Positions 8,720 through 14,941 of a DNA stretch of 18,033 nt are shown piece after piece. Origin of the DNA: JBFWIL01 sp050256015 (lineage in GTDB: Bacteria > Bacteroidota > Bacteroidia > Bacteroidales > Prolixibacteraceae). The stretch is taken from contig JBFWIL010000023.1 in the NCBI GenBank assembly GCA_050256015.1, forward strand, positions 1-18,033, written 5' to 3'. Position 1 is the stretch's first letter, and every line of letters begins with the position of its first letter. Made by a program: the position numbers and the translations under genes. The notes below the pieces were generated by a model. That model saw only the letters and a program-made list of their open reading frames with translations, did no database searches and was not told the origin of the DNA.

Positions 8720-8980
8720 ATGTTACCAAGATTCTTGCTTGCAGACAATTCCCAGGAAACACCTGACATGATTTTCGTTGTTCACACGGAAGAACCGAAA
8801 TATATTGTGGAAAGTGACATCGAAGATTTCTGGTCGAATCAGAAAATTCACTGGCTCAGTGAAGCCCCGGAATCGGAAGAACTGATCCGCTCCCTTTTGG
8901 AAGAAGCCGAAAATTTCCTTGAAGAGGAGCTTGAAAACCAGGAAAAGCTTTACGACGAGGAAGACGAAGAAGATGACTGA
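8720..8980 (+). CDS. Small, strongly acidic protein of unknown function
   Basis: 86 residues. The N-terminal part (MLPRFLLADNSQETPDMIFVV and on to about residue 45) has mixed composition with hydrophobic strands and two tryptophans, as in a small folded domain. The remainder is dominated by glutamate and aspartate and ends in the run YDEEDEEDD. No signal peptide or membrane segment is present, so it should be cytosolic. I have a sense that short proteins of this type occur widely in Bacteroidales, but I know of no function and assign none. A -7 element 25 bases upstream, normal codon use and the divergent placement from a transporter support a real gene. The very acidic tail could bind basic protein or metal, or mimic nucleic acid; none of this can be shown here. 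Confidence 0.75.
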   Translation: MLPRFLLADNSQETPDMIFVVHTEEPKYIVESDIEDFWSNQKIHWLSEAPESEELIRSLLEEAENFLEEELENQEKLYDEEDEEDD

Positions 8981-9032
8981 TCCGGCTGTTTCCTGCTTAG
9001 CTGAATTCGTTTCCGTGAGGTACAGATAGCCG

Positions 9033-9158
9033 TTACACGTATTTTACATGCCGGTGAAGACAGACGATTTCGCCGGTATATTTCAATGCGCTCCGCTCCG
9101 GATCAAGCACTTGTTGTTTCATCAGCATACTACCGTATTGTTTACCCGCCACCCGCAT
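9033..9158 (-). CDS. Possible 41-codon small ORF, unassigned
   Basis: ATG at 9158 to TAA at 9035-9033 encodes 41 residues beginning MRVAGKQYGSMLMKQQVLDP and ending in HRHVKYV. The amino-acid mix and codon choice look protein-like rather than random, and the segment coincides with the higher-GC half of an otherwise gene-free interval. Against it: no homology that I recognise, no strong ribosome site, and the ATG lies in the loop of a predicted hairpin. It could be a small protein, the relic of a decayed gene, or chance. A second reading frame starting at an ATG near 9192, behind a purine-rich stretch, codes for only about 22 residues. Confidence 0.2.
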   Translation of the reverse strand: MRVAGKQYGSMLMKQQVLDPERSALKYTGEIVCLHRHVKYV

Positions 9159-9243
9159 AGTCCGGGCGAAGCGGCTAGACGTTTACTCATTTCCTCTCTC
9201 TCCCTTATGTTTATCCTGCCGTGAAGATAATCAGAAAATCACG

Positions 9244-9345
9244 CATATGAATCCATTTTCTTTTTCCATAAATAACAAACAAAAGACCAAAAAAATACAA
9301 TAAATTTTCATATGTAACTCATTTTTATCATATGTTAAACATATG
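9244..9345. repeat. Cluster of four CATATG palindromes
   Basis: CATATG occurs at 9244-9249, 9309-9314, 9329-9334 and 9340-9345. The last three are 20 and 11 bases apart, close to two and one helical turns. The cluster lies about 190-300 bp upstream of the promoter at 9537. This could be an array of operator half-sites or simply a result of the very high AT content. Confidence 0.4.
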
Positions 9346-9494
9346 CAAAATCAAAGAATAATTTATCAAACGAAGCTTTTCAATGATTAAATCACACATA
9401 TTGAATTGCAAATATTTCAAATGCATTTAAGAGTAAAATATCTTGTAAAATCCCTTGTATGCGATAAAAAAAACATATTTTTTATATTTATATG

Positions 9495-9515
9495 CACATA
9501 AGTGTGTTTTACACA
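9495..9515. repeat. CACA/TGTG/CACA half-site array
   Basis: CACA (9495-9498), TGTG (9503-9506) and CACA (9512-9515) alternate at 8-9 base spacing. The right part is a perfect inverted repeat, TGTGT-TTT-ACACA (9503-9515). It ends 21 bases upstream of the -7 element at 9537, where a regulator would overlap or abut the upstream promoter element. Confidence 0.4.
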
Positions 9516-9536
9516 TTATAAAAACAAAATTTAACC

Positions 9537-9544
9537 TATCTTTG
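9537..9544 (+). promoter_or_regulatory. -7 promoter element of the 115-residue protein / CBS kinase operon
   Basis: TATCTTTG is a perfect TAnnTTTG and the commonest form of this element in Bacteroidales. It lies 62 bases upstream of the ATG at 9607. No TTTG is found at 19-21 bases upstream; the TGTG/CACA array occupies that zone, which would fit a promoter needing an activator. Confidence 0.55.
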
Positions 9545-9557
9545 TTTATATAAGTTT

Positions 9558-9573
9558 ATGCCTTATAAGGCAT
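9558..9573. repeat. Perfect 16-bp palindrome in the early leader
   Basis: ATGCCTTATAAGGCAT equals its own reverse complement. It starts 13 bases after the -7 element, so roughly +5 to +25 of the expected transcript. This is a classic repressor-operator position. As RNA it could fold only into a 6-bp stem with a TATA loop. Confidence 0.5.
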
Positions 9574-9606
9574 CATAAAGAATCAGGACAATCAAGAATT
9601 TTGGGC

Positions 9607-9954
9607 ATGCAGGAAACCAATTCTGTAAAATACCGGATTAATCTGGGGTTTGAAGAAATCAGGCTCCCGCCTTTTGAGGACATTTTAATCATCGGGAAAC
9701 GATCTCCGCACGGCCGTATCGGCTTGTCGCGCTCTTTCCAGTTCCTTGTCCCGAATGAATTTGAGACATTTGATGTGGAAGATCCCGTTGTTGAGGCTGT
9801 GTTTATCAACAAACGCCTGTTAAAGAAAATGAATCAGGACCGGATTTTGTCAATCCTGAAAGACAAGGTTTTTCCCTATATCAGTGAGGGTGAGATAATC
9901 AAAGTGGATTTTAAAGTAAGGCTGTTCTGGGAAAGCATAGAACAAGAGGTATAA
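9607..9954 (+). CDS. Uncharacterised 115-residue protein, first gene of the CBS-kinase operon
   Basis: I chose the ATG at 9607 (MQETNSVKYRINLGFEEI); a TTG two codons earlier is also open. The protein is soluble, with no signal peptide or membrane segment. It reads as alternating beta strands (KYRINLGFEEI, DILIIGKRS), a middle segment (LVPNEFETFDVEDPVVEAVFI), a basic helix (NKRLLKKMNQDRILSILKDKV) and a closing strand region (GEIIKVDFKVRLFWESIEQEV). I do not recognise a family and assign no function. Its stop is only 2 bases before the ATG of the CBS histidine kinase, so the two are almost surely co-translated and probably act together. It could be a sensor or inhibitor subunit of the kinase or a target of it. 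A promoter and several symmetric motifs lie upstream. Confidence 0.78.
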   Translation: MQETNSVKYRINLGFEEIRLPPFEDILIIGKRSPHGRIGLSRSFQFLVPNEFETFDVEDPVVEAVFINKRLLKKMNQDRILSILKDKVFPYISEGEIIKVDFKVRLFWESIEQEV

Positions 9955-9956
9955 AC

Positions 9957-11045
9957 ATGTATGTCAATGATTACACAACGTTCAGTTTCCCCAGAACTGA
10001 GGCGTGTTCGGGAACGGGAAACATAGCTGAAGAGCTGATCCGGAACAATTATCTGGTTCTCTTTGAAGGGGACCGGTATTGCGGCATCCTGACACCGGAA
10101 GATGTAATCAGGCGTCCGCGCAAACTTGCAATAGACTGCATCAGTCAAAAGGAAATGCTCGATGCCGGAGAATCCATATTCACCGCATGGAATGCCATGT
10201 GCCGTAATCATACAGTTGCCCTTCCCGTTGTAAAGGACAACCAGTTTATCGGGGTTATCGAAAAAAAGGAGATTTTCAGGGCACTGACCGAAAAAACCGA
10301 AGAACTGTCCAGGCAGGCTGAATTCTGTGAAAAACTCAAACAGGAATTTATTCACGATTTATGCCATGAGATCCGGACACCGCTGAACGGGATACTCGGT
10401 TTTTTGCAGGTGTTGGACGACGGAACAAAATGCCGGATCACCCAGGAAGATATGCAAAAATATGCCGGACTCATCCGCAGCAATGCCGGCCGGTTTCTCC
10501 GGACGATGAACGGACTGATCGAGCTGGCCATGCTTGAAACGGGGCATCCCTTGTGCCTTTGTCGCAAACAGGTAGGGTTGAATGACCTGCTGCAAGAGCT
10601 GGACCGGGATTTCAGGGAAGATAATATACTGTCGGACAAACAGCTTGAGCTTGTCTGCCAAAAGGACGAGCCCCTTTTCCTGTATACCGACAGGGAAAAG
10701 CTTAAGCACATTTTCTTTCATTTGCTGGACAACGCGCTCAAGTTTTCCGTTCCGGACAGCCGGATCCGGTTTGGCATTAAGCAATCCGGTTCCGATCATA
10801 CCTGCTTTTTTGTAAGCAACGAAGGAAAAGCCCTCAGCGCTTCCGACAGAAAGACAATCTTTAAATGCTTTAATAAAGGAGAATCGTCCGACAGCAAAGA
10901 AGATGGTTTGGGAATAGGACTGTCGCTGGTCAAGCATTATGCCGAAGCCCTGAACGGGAAGGTGGAACTGCATACCAGCGGAAAGACCACCACCTTTTTC
11001 GTAATACTACCCAATATCCCCGTTCCGGTTTCCGGATCGTGTTAG
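9957..11045 (+). CDS. Soluble histidine kinase with N-terminal CBS-domain pair
   Basis: 362 residues with no membrane helix, so a cytosolic sensor. Residues about 8-110 read as two CBS repeats (YLVLFEGDRYCGILTPEDVI, then AMCRNHTVALPVVKDNQFIGVIEKKEIF), a module that usually binds adenine nucleotides such as AMP, ATP or c-di-AMP. A short coiled helix (111-130) leads to the HisKA box FIHDLCHEIRTPLNG with H137, then a HATPase_c domain: N box HLLDNALKFS (N259) and G2 box DGLGIGLSLVKHYAEALNG (316-334). The G1 box is degenerate: SNEGKALS (287-294) replaces the usual DxGxG, so ATP binding may be altered. There is no receiver domain and no adjacent regulator gene. It is translated 2 bases after the 115-residue protein. 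The CBS assignment is by eye; the kinase call is firm. Confidence 0.88.
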   Translation: MYVNDYTTFSFPRTEACSGTGNIAEELIRNNYLVLFEGDRYCGILTPEDVIRRPRKLAIDCISQKEMLDAGESIFTAWNAMCRNHTVALPVVKDNQFIGVIEKKEIFRALTEKTEELSRQAEFCEKLKQEFIHDLCHEIRTPLNGILGFLQVLDDGTKCRITQEDMQKYAGLIRSNAGRFLRTMNGLIELAMLETGHPLCLCRKQVGLNDLLQELDRDFREDNILSDKQLELVCQKDEPLFLYTDREKLKHIFFHLLDNALKFSVPDSRIRFGIKQSGSDHTCFFVSNEGKALSASDRKTIFKCFNKGESSDSKEDGLGIGLSLVKHYAEALNGKVELHTSGKTTTFFVILPNIPVPVSGSC

Positions 11046-11485
11046 CGAATCCTGTCAATAGAGCGGACCAACGCCTCATCCTTACCAATGTTCCGGATAG
11101 CCAGATAATCCAGAATGACAGCCACCAACGGAAAGGCCACAGCAATCCGGAAGCTGATTTCCGCTTGCCTGAAAGAATAACAGGTGAAAAAGTAAAACAA
11201 TCCGAACAGTCCCAGCATAAGCAGGATGGAAAAAATCAGCAGCCGGATCTGCAGGATGCGTTTCTTATAAAGCAGGATGGCTGCCAGATGCAGCAGAACA
11301 ATCAGTCCGGTAAACAGCGCAACGGGCAATCCGCTTTGCAGAACCGTATTCTGAAGCACCATGCCGCGGATATCAAAACGGTAAAACTCTCCGTTGAAGG
11401 CAACGTCAGCAAAAGGAAGGGCAAACAACAGTCCAAGCAAAACAGCCGAGACCAGCATATAAACAGTCTGAATTCTCTGAATCAT
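11042..11485 (-). CDS. DUF4293 family four-helix membrane protein
   Basis: 147 residues with four hydrophobic segments at about 8-27, 50-72, 79-103 and 113-133. The opening MIQRIQTVYMLVSAV and the ending LAIRNIGKDEALVRSIDRIR match the pattern I remember for DUF4293, a Bacteroidetes-restricted inner-membrane family without known function. It sits 50 bp downstream of the helicase-nuclease gene but has its own well-formed promoter in that gap, so it need not be read through. Its stop codon overlaps the stop of the convergent CBS kinase (TAA at 11044-11042 against TAG at 11043-11045), leaving no spacer for a terminator. I cannot infer a role from the neighbours. Confidence 0.85.
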   Translation of the reverse strand: MIQRIQTVYMLVSAVLLGLLFALPFADVAFNGEFYRFDIRGMVLQNTVLQSGLPVALFTGLIVLLHLAAILLYKKRILQIRLLIFSILLMLGLFGLFYFFTCYSFRQAEISFRIAVAFPLVAVILDYLAIRNIGKDEALVRSIDRIR

Positions 11486-11503
11486 GACAAGCTAATTTTG
11501 TCG

Positions 11504-11534
11504 CAAAAATACATAATTGGGCAGAACGGGCAAA
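11504..11534 (-). promoter_or_regulatory. Full Bacteroidetes promoter for the DUF4293 gene
   Basis: On the minus strand, TTTG (11534-11531) is followed after exactly 19 bases by TATTTTTG (11511-11504), a textbook TTTG-N19-TAnnTTTG arrangement. The ATG at 11485 lies 18 bases further, giving a short leader. The upstream element begins 2 bases after the stop of the helicase gene. Confidence 0.7.
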
Positions 11535-11535
11535 C

Positions 11536-14500
11536 TCAGTCCGGACTAACTTTTACCCTTTTGTTGCTTCGGGTATACCAGATGTAACCGTCTACCTGAG
11601 CATATCCGCAGGCTCTCAATGCCTTCATGTATGAACGCAGCTGATAACGGTATTTGTCGAGCTCCTGTTCTCCCGACTTGTAATCGACCACTATTATCCG
11701 GTTGCCATCGATCATAATCCGGTCCGGCCGTTTAAGTCCGCCAGCCCCGGTCAGAATATTGCGCTCATTAATCACCCGGTAGCTGCCGTCAAACCAGTTT
11801 CTTATTCCGGGGTCTGCAATCATCCGGTGCAGCTGCTTTTTGAGCTCCTCAGCTTCTGTCTTCTCAAGCATGCCCCTGAAGACAAGCTCACGCACGGCAT
11901 GTTCAAGTTCTCCGGCCTGTCTGATGCGGGCCAGAACTTCATGAATCAGGCGGCCACGGTTAATGTTCCGGTCTGCAGCATGCTCTTCTTCAAAAAAGTT
12001 CTCATAATTCTTCCGAAGCTTCAGATAATTTCCGAAATCGCTAAAGCAAAACTTTTCCAGTCTGATTTTATTCTCCGAAACCCTTTTTCCCCGTACCGCT
12101 TTCAGGTCTCCGATCTCCAGCAGCTGTTCTTCCTTCCGGAAATGACTGCTGAGGCTCATCTCATGAGCTTCGCATCCCGTTTCCTCATCCAGTTTCAGTG
12201 CGGCGTAAAGCAGGTCTCCGGCCGAATTAAGCCTGTCGCCTACCTCCGACCAGCAGAACAGGGCCTGACGCGCCCGGGTAAAAGCCACATACAAGAGGTT
12301 AAGATTGTCAATATAATGATTCATCTTTTCTTTAAGGTAAGCATCCGCAAAAAGCGATTCTCCCATTTTTTTTTCATATCTCACAGGAACCAGTTCCAGC
12401 CGGTCGAATGGAGCGATACCTGTCCGGCACCAGAGAACGGGAGCATGCCGGGCGGAAATATCCAGCGTCCAGTCGCAGAATGGGATGAATACATAATTAT
12501 ATTCCAACCCTTTGGATTTATGGATGGTCTGGATCCGGATAGCATCCGGTTCTTCCGAGATGCTGATGGTTTTTTTCTTTCCCTTTTCATCCCACCAGTG
12601 CAAAAAAGAGGAAAGATCGGATTTCCGGTTTTGTAAAAAACCCGTCAGCTGATCCACAAAAGCCTGCAGGTACGGCAACTGTTTCGGGAGCTCAAAAAAC
12701 CGGAAGATCCGGCAGATTCTGAAAACCGTTTCCTGCAGGTTAACCCGTCCCAATGTATCCCGGAAGGAGGAACTGCTCAGAAAAGCATAAAGCAGACTCT
12801 CCCTGTATCCGTTCAGTTCAGCGGCAACATCGGCCATAGACATGCGTGAGCGGGAATGGAGATCTTCTTCCGGCTCCGGACTCTGCTTTTCCGGGAAACT
12901 CAGGCTTAAACCCAGTTCTTCCAGCAAAGGCCGGATCTCATTCCGGTACAGGAAAACGGCCTGAGCCATTGCCACACGGTCCTCCGGATCAAATAGCAAC
13001 CTAAGCAGAGCCAGGATCAGCGAAACGGAAGGAGCCTGGCTGATCAGCAGCGATTCACTGGAAAGCACATTAAAATTATATTTCTCTTCTTTTTCCTTTT
13101 CGGCCAGCAACCGGTCGGCTACCCGGCCGGCGTCTTCTCCGCGTCTGACCAGTATGGCCATTTCCCGGGCAGGGACACCGGTTTCCTGCAGTAGTCTGAT
13201 TTGGCTAACCAGCTCGTTAAGCACCTGTTCACTGTGTTCCTCCTCTTCTTCAGCTTCATCGTTCTTCTTTTTCTTTTTTTTCAGAAAGCGCATTCGCAGG
13301 TAACCTTCCTGTTCGGCTTCCCCGCGGGCCACAATCTGGGCATTGCCGGCATACAGCTGCAGTATGGCTTTGTCAAAGCCGGCGGTATTATCTGAAAGCT
13401 CTTCCCGTTCCCGGTCCAGTTGCTGTTGCATGATGATCGGAAGCAGCCGGAATATCCGGTTATTAAAACGGACTACCCGGCCGGTGCTCCTCCAGTTTTC
13501 CCTCAGCGGTATTTCCCTGAAACCATTGGCAGGAAATTCCCCGGGAAGCCTGGACGACAGCAGGTTCCAATCTCCTCCCCTCCACCGATAGATGGCCTGT
13601 TTGACATCTCCGACCACCATGCCCAGGTTATTCTCCGCCAGCGAGTTTCCCACTAGTGGCTTAAAATTGTTCCACTGTTGTCCGGAAGTATCCTGAAATT
13701 CGTCAATCATAAAATGACGAAAAAATACCCCGGTCTTTTCGTAGATGAAGGGCGTATCCGATTCCCCGACGATTTTTCGCAACAGGGAACCGGAATCCGA
13801 TATCAGGACTATCCCCCGCTCCCGGGTAATTTTCCGGACCGTAGCCTGCAGATCAACCAGAATTCCCAGCGTATAAAGTTGCCTGACAATCAGACGGGCC
13901 GTATTTACAAACGCATGCTTTTCCCTGTACAACGCAACCGCCCTGGCCAGCAGCGGCTGCAAGTTCCGCGCAGCTTTTTCCACTTCAGGCCGGTTTTCTT
14001 TTTTGTTAACCAGGTTCTCTGCATCTTCAGCTCCTGCATAGAATCGCACGCCCGGTTCCAGAATACCTGCAGCCATTTTTAAAAAACCATTTGCCGCCCC
14101 GCTTTTGCGGAATTTAAAATCGTCAACGCTTAAAGCAGCCTGTTCCATGACCTGCAATCCCCTTCGCCCTATTAACTTCACCTCCTGTTCATACCCGGAG
14201 ACAATCTTCTGTAAATCATTGCGATAATCTTGGATAAAAGCCTTATCATTCAGCTTCTCATAAAGAGCGGAACCGAATTCACGGAACGATTCGTTATAGA
14301 TTTCCCGCCCCAGCTTCAGCACATCCGTTTTCAGGTTCCACCCCTGCCCTTCCTCAATCTTTTCCCTGGCAAACTGCTTCAGCCATTCCAGCAAATCCCT
14401 GTTTTCGTCAACCGACCAGAAAAGTTCATCCACAGCCTCTTCCAGGATCAGTTCATCGTCCAGATCAATCTGATAAGCTGCATTCATCCCTATCTCCCGG

Positions 14501-14856
14501 CTGAAAGCCCGGATCACGCGCTGAAAAAAACTGTCTATCGTGCTGATTGACAAGTGCGTGTAATCATGCAGCATATCCTTCAGGCAGTTCTTGGCCCGAA
14601 AAGCCAGATCCGTTTCCTTCCATCCCGTTTCCCCGCACAGGCTCTCCGTATAGGCCGTATGCTCCCCCTGCGCCATAAGGTACAGCTCCCCGATAACGCG
14701 CGACTTCATCTCGGCCGTAGCCTTGTTGGTAAAAGTCACGGCCAGGATATTCCGGAAGTTATTCGGACGGGCCAGGGCTATCTTCATATATTCAACAGCC
14801 AGACGAAAGGTTTTTCCTGCCCCGGCCGAAGCTTTATAGATTTGCAGTTCCGACAT
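11536..14856 (-). CDS. AddA/RecB-like UvrD-family helicase with C-terminal nuclease domain
   Basis: 1,106 residues and complete. Superfamily 1 helicase motifs in order are: Walker A ASAGAGKT (9-16), TFTNKATAEMKSR (41-53), DEFQDTSGQQW (385-395), VGDVKQAIYRWRGGD (415-429), LRENWRS (451-457), IQTIHKSKGLEYNYVFIPF (775-793) and LLYVAFTRARQALF (854-867). The C-terminal PD-(D/E)XK nuclease has RLIHEVLARI (969-978), RPDRIMI (1043-1049), VVDYKSG (1057-1062) and YQLRSYMKAL (1071-1080), with all expected catalytic positions present. It should process double-strand DNA ends for RecA-dependent recombination, as AddAB and RecBCD do. The usual AddB-like partner gene is not next to it in this window. Residues 525-540 form a run of lysines followed by glutamates, coded partly by an A8 tract. 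The start ATG lies just behind the large inverted repeat. Confidence 0.93.
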   Translation of the reverse strand: MSELQIYKASAGAGKTFRLAVEYMKIALARPNNFRNILAVTFTNKATAEMKSRVIGELYLMAQGEHTAYTESLCGETGWKETDLAFRAKNCLKDMLHDYTHLSISTIDSFFQRVIRAFSREIGMNAAYQIDLDDELILEEAVDELFWSVDENRDLLEWLKQFAREKIEEGQGWNLKTDVLKLGREIYNESFREFGSALYEKLNDKAFIQDYRNDLQKIVSGYEQEVKLIGRRGLQVMEQAALSVDDFKFRKSGAANGFLKMAAGILEPGVRFYAGAEDAENLVNKKENRPEVEKAARNLQPLLARAVALYREKHAFVNTARLIVRQLYTLGILVDLQATVRKITRERGIVLISDSGSLLRKIVGESDTPFIYEKTGVFFRHFMIDEFQDTSGQQWNNFKPLVGNSLAENNLGMVVGDVKQAIYRWRGGDWNLLSSRLPGEFPANGFREIPLRENWRSTGRVVRFNNRIFRLLPIIMQQQLDREREELSDNTAGFDKAILQLYAGNAQIVARGEAEQEGYLRMRFLKKKKKKNDEAEEEEEHSEQVLNELVSQIRLLQETGVPAREMAILVRRGEDAGRVADRLLAEKEKEEKYNFNVLSSESLLISQAPSVSLILALLRLLFDPEDRVAMAQAVFLYRNEIRPLLEELGLSLSFPEKQSPEPEEDLHSRSRMSMADVAAELNGYRESLLYAFLSSSSFRDTLGRVNLQETVFRICRIFRFFELPKQLPYLQAFVDQLTGFLQNRKSDLSSFLHWWDEKGKKKTISISEEPDAIRIQTIHKSKGLEYNYVFIPFCDWTLDISARHAPVLWCRTGIAPFDRLELVPVRYEKKMGESLFADAYLKEKMNHYIDNLNLLYVAFTRARQALFCWSEVGDRLNSAGDLLYAALKLDEETGCEAHEMSLSSHFRKEEQLLEIGDLKAVRGKRVSENKIRLEKFCFSDFGNYLKLRKNYENFFEEEHAADRNINRGRLIHEVLARIRQAGELEHAVRELVFRGMLEKTEAEELKKQLHRMIADPGIRNWFDGSYRVINERNILTGAGGLKRPDRIMIDGNRIIVVDYKSGEQELDKYRYQLRSYMKALRACGYAQVDGYIWYTRSNKRVKVSPD

Positions 14857-14870
14857 TGCATAATTTTTGT

Positions 14871-14916
14871 TAAAGGTACGAAAAAGCGGTCAGCTGGCCG
14901 CTTTTTCGTACCTTTA
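14871..14916. repeat. 46-bp inverted repeat between divergent genes, -7-like element in each arm
   Basis: TAAAGGTACGAAAAAGCGG (14871-14889) and CCGCTTTTTCGTACCTTTA (14898-14916) are perfect 19-bp arms around TCAGCTGG; as RNA the stem can extend to an AGCT loop. The outer end of each arm reads TACCTTTA outward, one base off TAnnTTTG: toward the helicase ATG (14856) on the minus strand and toward the kinase ATG (14942) on the plus strand. The symmetry could give matched divergent promoters under one dyad-binding regulator. The inner part, AGCGG-loop-CCGCTTTTT, also resembles a bidirectional intrinsic terminator or attenuator. Which role applies is open. Confidence 0.75.
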
Positions 14917-14941
14917 CAAGAAGGAAATAAAACCGACAATC

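Larger units (their letters stand above)
8981..9606. other. 626-bp gene-poor interval with a compositional break
   Basis: No protein of normal size and no recognisable RNA gene is visible. About 8981-9230 has the ordinary base composition of the neighbouring genes and includes a possible 41-codon minus-strand ORF (9033-9158). It also holds a GC-rich hairpin at 9146-9174 (CCGC/GCGG outside, CCCG/CGGG inside, loop CATAGTC). From about 9230 to 9606 the sequence becomes very AT-rich and is packed with short symmetric motifs leading to the promoter of the 115-residue protein. I saw no clear intrinsic terminator after the acidic-protein gene. Confidence 0.7.

Noticed and set aside
9230..9600. Replication origin or DnaA-box region in the AT-rich stretch
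   Set aside because: I see no cluster of TTATCCACA-like boxes and no dnaA or similar neighbour; AT-richness alone is not enough.
10359..10973. 204-codon minus-strand ORF within the CBS kinase gene
   Set aside because: It overlaps the HisKA and HATPase coding sequence on the other strand and has no recognisable features.
14867..14941. Upstream TTG extension of the NarL-type kinase
   Set aside because: It would translate straight through the 46-bp inverted repeat; the ATG at 14942 begins directly with a membrane helix as expected.
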